A stretch of DNA of 36,855 nucleotides from Candidatus Kaiserbacteria bacterium (GTDB lineage: Bacteria; Patescibacteriota; Minisyncoccia; Phycocordibacterales; Phycocordibacteraceae), in NCBI GenBank assembly GCA_029288835.1, contig JARIGN010000022.1:1-36855 (forward strand), read 5' to 3'. A model generated the notes under the pieces. The model did not search any database. It saw only the letters and a program-made list of their open reading frames with translations, and had not been told where the DNA came from. The number at the start of each line of letters is the position of its first letter. Position 1 is the stretch's first letter. Below are positions 22,942 to 29,338 of the stretch, in pieces. The position numbers and the translations under genes are program-made.

Positions 22942-23014
22942 TGCCGAGGGCCGGGCTCGAACCGGCGACCCCTTCCTCTTCAGGGAAATGCTCTACCAAC
23001 TGAGCTACCTCGGC
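22942..23014 (-). tRNA. tRNA-Phe(GAA)
   Basis: On the minus strand it begins GCCGAGGTAGCTCAG and ends in the pairing acceptor arm CCTCGGC plus discriminator A. The anticodon loop CTGAAGA carries GAA. The T-loop is TTCGAGC. CCA is not encoded (the next bases are CTT). It lies immediately upstream of the DUF2914 gene. Confidence 0.96.
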
Positions 23015-23097
23015 GAAATGAGGGTAAATGAAAGGCGCATTCTTATGCGTATTTCATTTCGCCCGAATGAGCACGAGGTATGTCTTCATACCTCGGC
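23012..23097. repeat. hairpin cluster 5' of tRNA-Phe
   Basis: GGCGAAATGA (23012-23021) and TCATTTCGCC (23054-23063) enclose a smaller hairpin CGCAT-tctt-ATGCG (23036-23049). A second hairpin, CGAGGTAT and ATACCTCG, is at 23074-23095. TACCTCGGC at 23089-23097 repeats the tRNA-Phe 5' end (23006-23014). The core GCATTCTTATGCG reappears inverted at 23934-23946 near tRNA-Arg. Confidence 0.6.
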
Positions 23098-23144
23098 AGT
23101 CGTCCGAACTTTGGAAAGTTTAACACAGCCACCACTTTATTTCA

Positions 23145-23450
23145 CTACTTCCCCGTATGCAGGAAATTCTGGACTTCTGCTGGCGAAGGATAGCCAAAAA
23201 GACTGCCGCTGCTAGGGCTACTTACGCTTTTTAGGGCTGGAAACGCTGCTGAAATATACGGATAAAGGAGGAATGGCAGGCCAAGGACGAGTGCCCAGAT
23301 AATGACTTTGGCCGCAAAGGCAATGCGCCCTATTCGCTGCATGCGATGGAGTAATTTATTTGAGTCTTCAGAAAGCTTTAAGATTTCTGCGACTTGCTTC
23401 TGCAGTGCTTCAAATTCTTTTCGTGTAACGGGCTCTACTCCTTCGTCCAT
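23145..23450 (-). CDS. small single-span membrane protein, coupled to doxX
   Basis: Not recognised. The track starts at 23510, but the ATG at 23450 (MDEGVEPVTRKEF) is preferred because it overlaps the last codons of doxX by 16 bases, as expected for translational coupling, and removes an odd Cys/Pro-rich extension. Residues about 5-40 form a likely coiled coil (KEFEALQKQVAEILKLSEDSNKLL). One membrane segment follows (KVIIWALVLGLPFLLYPYI), then a Ser/Pro tail. It probably works with the DoxX-type protein. A CHAD-like or scaffolding role cannot be supported. Confidence 0.65.
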   Translation of the reverse strand: MDEGVEPVTRKEFEALQKQVAEILKLSEDSNKLLHRMQRIGRIAFAAKVIIWALVLGLPFLLYPYISAAFPALKSVSSPSSGSLFGYPSPAEVQNFLHTGK

Positions 23451-23833
23451 AGGGTATGGAGTGCAAAGCGTCCCGCACCCAGGAACATGATGCCGAAGGA
23501 TACGAGACAAAGGGTAAATTCAAAGCCGAGGCCACGTGCAAAGCCAATAAGAATTGATGCCACAAGCATCTCCACCCCAAAGAGGAAGCCAAAGAGACGA
23601 GTGCCGATACCAAGAATAAGGCCGAGACCCCCAATTACTTCAAGCCATGCAATGAAATAGGCGACCCATACCGGGAAGCCAAAGTGCAAGAACATGAGGA
23701 TGGTCATAGGAAGTGACTCTACCTTTGCAAGACCATGGGTAAAGAAGATAAGACCAGCGGCAAGGCGGACGAGGAGGAGGCCGGTTGAGGGATGCTGAGT
23801 ATATTGAGACGCTTGAGTAATGAAATTTTTCAT
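23435..23833 (-). CDS. DoxX-family membrane protein
   Basis: The 132-aa product has four hydrophobic helices and the DoxX-type start GLLLVRLAAGLIFFTHGLAKVES, then PVWVAYFIAWLEVIGGLGLILGIGTRLFGF. DoxX-like proteins are small four-helix membrane proteins, some associated with quinone or thiosulfate chemistry; the role here is unknown. The minus-strand promoter region contains a palindrome TATACTtctAGTATA with TATAAA overlapping it. There is a leader of about nine bases without a Shine-Dalgarno. The downstream small membrane protein overlaps its stop. Confidence 0.8.
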   Translation of the reverse strand: MKNFITQASQYTQHPSTGLLLVRLAAGLIFFTHGLAKVESLPMTILMFLHFGFPVWVAYFIAWLEVIGGLGLILGIGTRLFGFLFGVEMLVASILIGFARGLGFEFTLCLVSFGIMFLGAGRFALHTLWTKE

Positions 23834-23845
23834 GCCAAAACGGTT

Positions 23846-23874
23846 ATTTTTATACTAGAAGTATAGCACAGCGG
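23846..23874 (-). promoter_or_regulatory. doxX promoter with palindromic -10 region
   Basis: On the minus strand TGCTATACT is followed by TTCTAGTATAAAA; TATACT and AGTATA form a palindrome that places -10 hexamers on both strands. It may be an operator or a bidirectional start. Confidence 0.4.
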
Positions 23875-23894
23875 TATGGTGCCAATTTAGAATC

Positions 23895-24061
23895 GCTCCT
23901 TACAGGAGCAGTACACCTTGCGAATGATTTCTTCGCATAAGAATGCTCGAATTCATGCTCGCAAGGTCTTCGATTCCTACGAAATGACATGGGATGTCAT
24001 TTCGTCGCCCCGCGCTTGCTTGAGGGCACCGTTTTTCACGGTGTTCAAAACGGTGCCCTCA
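23895..24061. repeat. palindrome-rich intergenic region next to tRNA-Arg
   Basis: No gene is seen in 23834-24053. The region holds four successive inverted repeats. They are GCTCCT/AGGAGC (23895-23909); ACCTTGCGA/TCGCAAGGT (23915-23967) enclosing the core CGCATAAGAATGC; ACGAAATGACAT/ATGTCATTTCGT (23979-24005); and TGAGGGCACCGTTTT/AAAACGGTGCCCTCA (24021-24061). The last right arm is the 3' end of tRNA-Arg. The second and third share sequence with the cluster near tRNA-Phe. Confidence 0.75.
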
Positions 24062-24125
24062 CCAGGAATCGAACCTAGATCGTCTCGTTAGGAGTGAGAT
24101 GCTCTATCCATTGAGCTATGAGGGC
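24054..24125 (-). tRNA. tRNA-Arg(CCT)
   Basis: On the minus strand it starts GCCCTCATAGCTCAATGG and its acceptor pairs with TGAGGGC. The anticodon loop CTCCTAA carries CCT, reading AGG. The T-loop is TTCGATT. Discriminator A is followed by CCG, so CCA is not fully encoded. Its 3' end is part of a 15-bp inverted repeat with the adjacent DNA. Confidence 0.94.
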
Positions 24126-24219
24126 TTTGGTCAGCGTACCAAAAATCCCGAGATAACGCATCCCGGATTTTTGAATTAGATCGGCAGCAAAGTTGTGCCG
24201 AAGTACAAGCGCTTATGGC

Positions 24220-24465
24220 TTATGCCGCAACACCCAACGCCTCTGAAAGCTTCTCTTTGTCAAAGCCCACGATCACTTCGTCATCAATGGTTATAACAGG
24301 CACCGCGAGGCCGCCGCTCTTCTGCATCATTTCGTTACGCTTGTCCATATCAGCAGCGACGTTGAACTCTCGGTAGGTAACGCCATTCTCCTTAAAGAAA
24401 TCCTTAGCGAGTCCACAGAAGTGGCAGGTTGGGGTGCTATAGATAACTACATTTTTCTCTTCCAT
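24220..24465 (-). CDS. glutaredoxin-like protein
   Basis: This small thiol-disulfide oxidoreductase has its redox pair in STPTCHFCGLAKDF (CHFC near residues 14-17). The cis-Pro segment GGLAVPVITIDDEVIVGFDKEKL, with the GF of the glutathione-binding edge, lies near residues 51-73. At 81 aa it is a minimal glutaredoxin/NrdH-like fold. It could be reduced by the TrxB-like enzyme at 3541-4506 and could supply electrons to ribonucleotide reductase (inference). A TATACA-like -10 lies near 24482-24487, with a short leader and no Shine-Dalgarno. Confidence 0.85.
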   Translation of the reverse strand: MEEKNVVIYSTPTCHFCGLAKDFFKENGVTYREFNVAADMDKRNEMMQKSGGLAVPVITIDDEVIVGFDKEKLSEALGVAA

Positions 24466-24577
24466 ATGCTTGTTTGCTTTATGTATAATCGATACTCATC
24501 GGTATCCAACTCATACATTTAGTATACCATTTTGGAAAATTCTGAGGGCAAGTGGAAAACTATTAGTTTTGATTAAA

Positions 24578-24615
24578 CTCTTCCGTCTACCAAAATCTCT
24601 TCCACCTACCAAAAC
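24578..24615. repeat. 19-bp tandem repeat spanning a stop codon
   Basis: CTCTTCCGTCTACCAAAAT is followed directly by CTCTTCCACCTACCAAAAC. The second copy encodes the last residues (KFW) and the stop of the FtsB-like gene on the minus strand. It looks like a small recent duplication. Confidence 0.7.
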
Positions 24616-24977
24616 TTCGCCCAGCCAAACCACTTCTGCCAGAATGAAGGCGGGGTCGTAGTCGCAGGATTTTTCGGCGGCACCACGATGATCTCCCCTT
24701 CTCCCGGCTTTGCCACACCAAACGTGCTTCGCACCGATTCTTCCTCACCTCGTTCAGTGCCTAGCTCATTTATGCTTGCTTCAAGCGTTTTTTCCCTACT
24801 TTGAATGCTTGAAAGCTGCTCCTGGGCGCCATACGCAGACCGGCGCGCCCTTTCCTCTTTCTTTAAAATACTAAGATTTAAGATAATGAGCCACAGAAGA
24901 AGAATCGAAAGAAATCCCAAAACGATATACTCTTTGGTGGTAAGGGGACGGGATTTCTTGCGCGCTTTCGGGGCCAT
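24606..24977 (-). CDS. FtsB/DivIC-like septum formation protein
   Basis: The start is set at the ATG at 24977 (MAPKARKKSRPL) because an extended -10 TGCTATACT lies exactly six bases before it; the track's longer start adds ten unsupported residues. A basic N-terminus is followed by one membrane helix (YIVLGFLSILLLWLIILNLSIL) and a coiled coil over about 38-80 (KKEERARRSAYGAQEQLSSIQSREK, split here across two heptad runs). The region RSTFGVAKPGEGEIIVV matches the end of septum formation initiators in Parcubacteria. It would join the divisome outside the membrane. lepA lies upstream on the same strand. Confidence 0.7.
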   Translation of the reverse strand: MAPKARKKSRPLTTKEYIVLGFLSILLLWLIILNLSILKKEERARRSAYGAQEQLSSIQSREKTLEASINELGTERGEEESVRSTFGVAKPGEGEIIVVPPKNPATTTPPSFWQKWFGWAKFW

Positions 24978-24992
24978 ACTTTTAGTATAGCA
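24978..24992 (-). promoter_or_regulatory. extended -10 promoter, leaderless FtsB-like gene
   Basis: Read on the minus strand, TG-C-TATACT (24992-24984) is six bases from the ATG at 24977. This decides the start against the track's upstream choice. Confidence 0.55.
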
Positions 24993-25031
24993 AGGCGCGA
25001 GCATCACTTTGTGCCTTGGCAGTTTCCCGTG

Positions 25032-26894
25032 TTAGCGCTCGCTCTCCTGGACCATCTTCATAAAGACGTCTTCAGGAATATCCACTTTTGCATGCGCAGC
25101 GCGGCGCTTCTTGCCTTTCTTTTGCTTTTCCAAAAGTTTCATTTTTCGGGTGATATCACCGCCATAGAGATAACCGGTCACGTCCTTGCGAAGTGCACTC
25201 AGCGTTTTGGAAGAAATGATGCGGCCAAGCGCCTGCGCCTGGATCTTAGTGACGAAAAGCTGCCGTGGCAGAATGCCGGCGAGCTTTTCAACCATGCGCT
25301 CCCCTTCCTGTTCAACACGCCTGCGGCTAATCACGCGCGAAAAGGCAGGCACGAGCTCCTCTGCCACGAGCACGTCGAGACGTACCACGTCCGCAGGACG
25401 CTCATCGAGGAATTCGTATGAAAGTGAGGCATAGCCAGAGGAAACATTTTTCACGCGGTCAAAAAAGCCACGCATGAGCTCCCGAAGCGGCATTTCAGAA
25501 ACAAGCTCAATGCGACCGTCGAGGTATGCTTCGGTCTCGAGGACATTTGCTTCGTGGTCATGTAAGAGCTGCATTAGGCCAGAAAGTGAATCAGGGGGCG
25601 TAATAAGCGTGACCTTCACCCACGGCTCTTCGATAGAAAGAATGTCGCCGTATTCAGGAAAACGTGAAGGGGTGTATATAGTTTCGCGCTTATTATTTTT
25701 AGTCGTGACTATGTACGCGATGGTCGGAATCGTGACGATGAGCGAAAGGTTGAATTCGCGGCGCAAGCGCTCAGTGACTATTTCAAGATGTAGCATGCCC
25801 AAAAAGCCGCAGCGGAAGCCGCGACCGAGCACTCCGGAGGATTCCTCTTCGAAAGAGAGCGAGGAGTCGGTGAGGCGTAGGCGTTCGAGGGCCTGGCGCA
25901 GGTCGGCGAGGTCGTCCTGGCTTTCTGGGTATACGGAAGTCCATACCACCGGACGGGGCCGTGCAAAGCCTTCCAGGGCCGGTAAAATGCCGTTCTGGGC
26001 GCCGATCGTGTCCCCCACGGCTACGACGCCCGCCTCCTTAATACCGGTCACAATATAGCCAATTTCACCTGCCGAAAGCTTTTCGGCCGGTGTTTCGTCA
26101 GGCGCAAAAATCCCTACCTCGAGCGCGACAAAGCGCTTATCAGTCGCCGCAAACCGGAGCGAATCACCCTTTTTCACCTCCCCATCAAACACGCGGGCAT
26201 AGACTGCCACGCCGCGATGCGTCGAATAGGAGAAGTCGAAGATAAGCGCACGCGGCTCGTTGCCTGGCTGTGTGCCCGTAGATGCTCGAGCGGGTGAGCC
26301 AGGAACTTCCGCAATACTGGCACGCGGCGCTGGCACGCGCTCGATGATCGCTTCGAGTAAGTCTCCCACGCCGGCGCCGCTCCTTCCGGACACCGCGAGC
26401 ACGCTCGAAGCCTCAACACCCAAAAGCTCCGCTACTTCAAGCGAGACTTCCTCCACGCGCGCATACGGTGAGTCTATCTTTGATACCGCAGGAATAATGG
26501 TGCAGCCGGCTGCCTTTGCCATGCCGAGTACGCTTAGGGTCTGAGCCTGGACGCCTTGCGTAGAATCAACCAAAAGAATGACGCCCTCAACCGCAGAAAG
26601 AGCGCGCGATACTTCATAGGCAAAGTCTATGTGTCCCGGCGTGTCGATGAGGTTCAAGATATAGGTCTCTGCCGCCGCGCCCTCTTTTGCAGGCCGCTGA
26701 TAGGTCATCCTCGCCGGCTGCATTTTGATGGTGATACCACGCTCGCGCTCCAAATCCATGCGGTCGAGGACCTGGTCACGCATATGTCGAGCCTCAATAG
26801 TATGGGTAATCTCAAGCATTCTATCAGCGAGCGTAGATTTCCCATGGTCCACGTGAGCAATTATAGAAAAGTTTCTAATGTTTTTTGGATTCAT
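25032..26894 (-). CDS. lepA: elongation factor 4 (LepA)
   Basis: EF4 is a translational GTPase that back-translocates or remodels stalled ribosomes. The start is the ATG at 26894 (MNPKNIRNFSIIAHVDHGKST), which fits the family; the track adds 15 residues. G1 is AHVDHGKST, G3 is DTPGHIDF, and G4 is the usual NKID replaced by SKID in PAVSKIDSP. The LepA-specific C-terminal domain is present, with SALRKDVTGYLYGGDITRKMKLLEKQKKGKKR (in two family-typical blocks). A short insertion after the G domain (GSPARASTGTQPGNE) is unusual. It begins seven bases after the PIN-domain gene stop, so it appears to share that gene pair's promoter. Confidence 0.95.
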   Translation of the reverse strand: MNPKNIRNFSIIAHVDHGKSTLADRMLEITHTIEARHMRDQVLDRMDLERERGITIKMQPARMTYQRPAKEGAAAETYILNLIDTPGHIDFAYEVSRALSAVEGVILLVDSTQGVQAQTLSVLGMAKAAGCTIIPAVSKIDSPYARVEEVSLEVAELLGVEASSVLAVSGRSGAGVGDLLEAIIERVPAPRASIAEVPGSPARASTGTQPGNEPRALIFDFSYSTHRGVAVYARVFDGEVKKGDSLRFAATDKRFVALEVGIFAPDETPAEKLSAGEIGYIVTGIKEAGVVAVGDTIGAQNGILPALEGFARPRPVVWTSVYPESQDDLADLRQALERLRLTDSSLSFEEESSGVLGRGFRCGFLGMLHLEIVTERLRREFNLSLIVTIPTIAYIVTTKNNKRETIYTPSRFPEYGDILSIEEPWVKVTLITPPDSLSGLMQLLHDHEANVLETEAYLDGRIELVSEMPLRELMRGFFDRVKNVSSGYASLSYEFLDERPADVVRLDVLVAEELVPAFSRVISRRRVEQEGERMVEKLAGILPRQLFVTKIQAQALGRIISSKTLSALRKDVTGYLYGGDITRKMKLLEKQKKGKKRRAAHAKVDIPEDVFMKMVQESER

Positions 26895-26901
26895 AGGGGT
26901 T

Positions 26902-27450
26902 CTACGTAGCTTGCGCAAATTCACTCTGTTCACGCTCAAAATTTTCTATATTAAAGACATAAAAACATATATTAATAATATCTCTACCCGTATCTACCGT
27001 TTCTATTCCTATACGGTCGAATAAAAGTGGTGGAAAATCCTTGTGATCAGAAGTAACGAGAATAAGACTTTTATAGTATTTTTTCATCTGAGCGGCAAGC
27101 ATACAGTCGATGGCGGGTGCATGTAAGTTTTTAAGCCGCTTAGAGTAGATATTCGCAATAGTTGCTGCTGTTCCCACCGTTTCTTGCAGTATAGGAAATT
27201 GGGGGCGATCGATGTCAGATTCGGGAAGCGAAAACAATATCATGAGAAAATTCTTTAAGGTTTCTATTTCAGAAGGAGATGCCGCACCACGTATATATTC
27301 AAAACGAACGAGCTCATCGAGGATAGGAATTGCTTCAACGTCTTCAAATTCTTTACGCACACCCTCAAGTTCTTTGGGGTGCTCCATATAGTTTATGACC
27401 ACGTTCGTGTCAAGCAGGAGATGTTTTCTGCGCAGCAATTCGTAGTTCAT
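26902..27450 (-). CDS. PIN-domain protein, VapC-like toxin candidate
   Basis: PIN domains are metal-dependent RNases. Acidic residues are visible in the right order: LLLDTNVVINY (Asp near residue 14), ELVRFEYIRG (Glu), APAIDCMLAAQ (Asp) and LVTSDHKDFP (Asp). The start at ATG 27450 (MNYELLRRKHL) is preferred over the track's 27507, since it fits the domain. It overlaps the upstream 62-aa gene by 41 bases, as toxin genes often do. AT-rich codon use suggests transfer. lepA follows after seven bases, so the pair may control or simply carry lepA expression. Confidence 0.78.
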   Translation of the reverse strand: MNYELLRRKHLLLDTNVVINYMEHPKELEGVRKEFEDVEAIPILDELVRFEYIRGAASPSEIETLKNFLMILFSLPESDIDRPQFPILQETVGTAATIANIYSKRLKNLHAPAIDCMLAAQMKKYYKSLILVTSDHKDFPPLLFDRIGIETVDTGRDIINICFYVFNIENFEREQSEFAQAT

Positions 27451-27598
27451 TGAGTTCTTGTTCAGCCTTTCGCTGTTGTATCTGATCCCAAACCTTCTTA
27501 GCAGCATGGGCGGCCTTCAAGAGCTCTTTAGTTTTAGAGTTTTTTGAACTGAGTTCCCTTTCTTGGTGGTTTGCGTGCTTAGTTCCTTTTTCACTCAT
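27410..27598 (-). CDS. small charged protein, candidate antitoxin for the PIN protein
   Basis: No known antitoxin family is recognised. The 62-aa protein is charged and helical (KELLKAAHAAKKVWDQIQQRKAEQELNELRI), with a polar N-terminus, and precedes and overlaps a PIN-domain gene, the usual order of vapBC-type pairs. A -10 TATACT lies six bases before the ATG, predicting a leaderless transcript, and a 5-bp palindrome abuts it, as expected for autoregulation. No DNA-binding fold such as AbrB or RHH is evident in the first residues, so the antitoxin role is inferred from position. Confidence 0.6.
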   Translation of the reverse strand: MSEKGTKHANHQERELSSKNSKTKELLKAAHAAKKVWDQIQQRKAEQELNELRIAAQKTSPA

Positions 27599-27604
27599 GC
27601 CCTA

Positions 27605-27623
27605 AGTATACACCGAGGGGTGT
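27605..27623 (-). promoter_or_regulatory. promoter and operator-like palindrome of the PIN pair
   Basis: On the minus strand ACACC-cctc-GGTGT (27623-27610) runs directly into TATACT (27610-27605), which is six bases before the ATG at 27598. The palindrome might also be the weak end of murJ. Confidence 0.45.
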
Positions 27624-27625
27624 TA

Positions 27626-29305
27626 TTAGGAAGTCGCCTCGCTCGCAGTCGTGTCAAATGCGGGGAGCTCCTTCGCTGAATGGAGCTTCGTGAACGCCTC
27701 GTAGAAATCTTTGATTTCCTGGTTCCCGAGAAGCCAAAGCACAAGGCCCGAAACCGCAACGCCGACTATTCCTGCTATACCACCCTGTATAAATACCGTT
27801 ATGAGACCGGTAAGGGGCGCGATATTGCCCATGAGCGTAAGGGCAATGTAGGCAGCGGCACCTCCAAGAATGGAAGCACCAAAACCCTCAAAGAGCGGCC
27901 GAGAGAGACCGCGCGCAACACCTGGCGCAACCGTGCGCAATGTAGCAAGCGCCACCATACCCATAACCAGCTGCCCCACGGTAGCGCCTATTGCAACAAA
28001 AAGCACCCCCGTGCCCGGCACATCAGATACACGGAAAAGCGACTCAACAAAGTAGCGAAAGACGGGGTGCTGATGTGCAAGCGCGAGTGTACCAAGTGCA
28101 ACCGCTACCGAAACACCAGCGTCGCCGAGCTGCACGAGGAGCGGATTCCAGGAACGGTTTGCGGCATAGAAAGCACGGGAGGCGATTAGAATAATGCCTT
28201 GCGACAAAAGACCAAGCATAAGTAGCGCAAGGACTGCCGCCGTGATACGCGTGTCGTCCCAGTTGAAGGCACCAGAGCCAAGGATGACGCGCACGATATG
28301 CGCACGCAGCACGAGGGTGAGCACGGTGATGATAGCCGACCAAAACATCACATGGCGCATTGCAGCGGTCACCGTTGATTTATATTCGTCGAAACGTTTC
28401 TTGCTGATGTGCTCCGCCATCACGGGAAAGGCCGCAGTGGCATAGGAAGCTGCGACGAGGTTATAGGGAACCGATTGCAGATTATTCGCAAGCGTAAACA
28501 TGGAGATGCTTCCGGTACCGATGCGGCTCGCGATGGAGATAAGTGCAAGGGTCGTGGCGGAGCTCATGCCAAGCGCCATAGAGCGCGGCACCGAATGCTT
28601 TACCACTTCCCACATTGCTTTGGGCGAAGGAATGGTGAGTCGCGGGAAAAGCTCTGCCCGAGAGACGACGCCAATGTGTATAGACACATGCGCTAAAGCA
28701 CCAAGCACCACGCCAATACCTATGCCAGGAAGGCCGAGCATTGGGTAGAGAAACACCGTTCCTATAATGATGCCAATGTTGTATAGCACGGGCGACAGCG
28801 CAAAGAGCATAAAGCGGCGCTGAATTTGTGTGACACTCGTAAGAATGCCGGACAAGCCAAGCAAAATAGGCTGAATGAGCAGGATTCTTTCAAGCAGAAC
28901 AAAGTTCGCGGCATTCACCGAGTGCCTGAAGGTCGGATAAATGATAAAGAGCAGCTGCGGCGCAAAGATCGCAAGTATCGCACAGATGATTCCTCCACCA
29001 ATCAAAAGAAAAGATGTTGTCTGCGAGAGAAGTTCACGCGCTTCCTCTTTCTCAAGGCTGGCAATTTTCGGGATAAGCACATAGGCAGAGACGAGCGACG
29101 CTACGAGGGCGAAAATAACATTGGGAATGTTAAACGCCGCATAGTACATGTCGAGGATCTCCCCTGCCCCGAACGCATGCGCGAAGGTGTGGTCTCGAAC
29201 GAGTGCGAGCACTTGAGAAAGCAGTGTCAATAAAGCAAGCAAGTACGCGGCCTGATGCAGGCCGCGTACTGGTGCTGTGAGCTTGCTGAATATCTCGCGA
29301 ACCAT
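27626..29305 (-). CDS. murJ: lipid II flippase MurJ
   Basis: MurJ moves lipid II across the membrane for peptidoglycan synthesis. The 559-aa protein has about 14 hydrophobic segments. The MviN-type N-terminus shows LTLLSQVLALVRDHTFAHAFG and the next helix MYYAAFNIPNVIF, with the Arg of the substrate groove; later segments such as RAFYAANRSWNPLL also fit. A C-terminal charged tail (KDFYEAFTKLHSAKE) extends into the cytoplasm. Together with murL this covers two steps of wall building. TG-G-TAAGAT six bases before the ATG predicts a leaderless mRNA. It lies 33 bases downstream of the O-antigen-ligase-like gene. Confidence 0.9.
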   Translation of the reverse strand: MVREIFSKLTAPVRGLHQAAYLLALLTLLSQVLALVRDHTFAHAFGAGEILDMYYAAFNIPNVIFALVASLVSAYVLIPKIASLEKEEARELLSQTTSFLLIGGGIICAILAIFAPQLLFIIYPTFRHSVNAANFVLLERILLIQPILLGLSGILTSVTQIQRRFMLFALSPVLYNIGIIIGTVFLYPMLGLPGIGIGVVLGALAHVSIHIGVVSRAELFPRLTIPSPKAMWEVVKHSVPRSMALGMSSATTLALISIASRIGTGSISMFTLANNLQSVPYNLVAASYATAAFPVMAEHISKKRFDEYKSTVTAAMRHVMFWSAIITVLTLVLRAHIVRVILGSGAFNWDDTRITAAVLALLMLGLLSQGIILIASRAFYAANRSWNPLLVQLGDAGVSVAVALGTLALAHQHPVFRYFVESLFRVSDVPGTGVLFVAIGATVGQLVMGMVALATLRTVAPGVARGLSRPLFEGFGASILGGAAAYIALTLMGNIAPLTGLITVFIQGGIAGIVGVAVSGLVLWLLGNQEIKDFYEAFTKLHSAKELPAFDTTASEATS

Positions 29306-29320
29306 CCCTCTATCTTACCA
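29306..29320 (-). promoter_or_regulatory. extended -10 promoter, leaderless murJ
   Basis: On the minus strand TG-G-TAAGAT (29320-29312), six bases, then ATG at 29305. No Shine-Dalgarno. Confidence 0.5.
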
Positions 29321-29338
29321 GCTCACTAAGGATATTCA

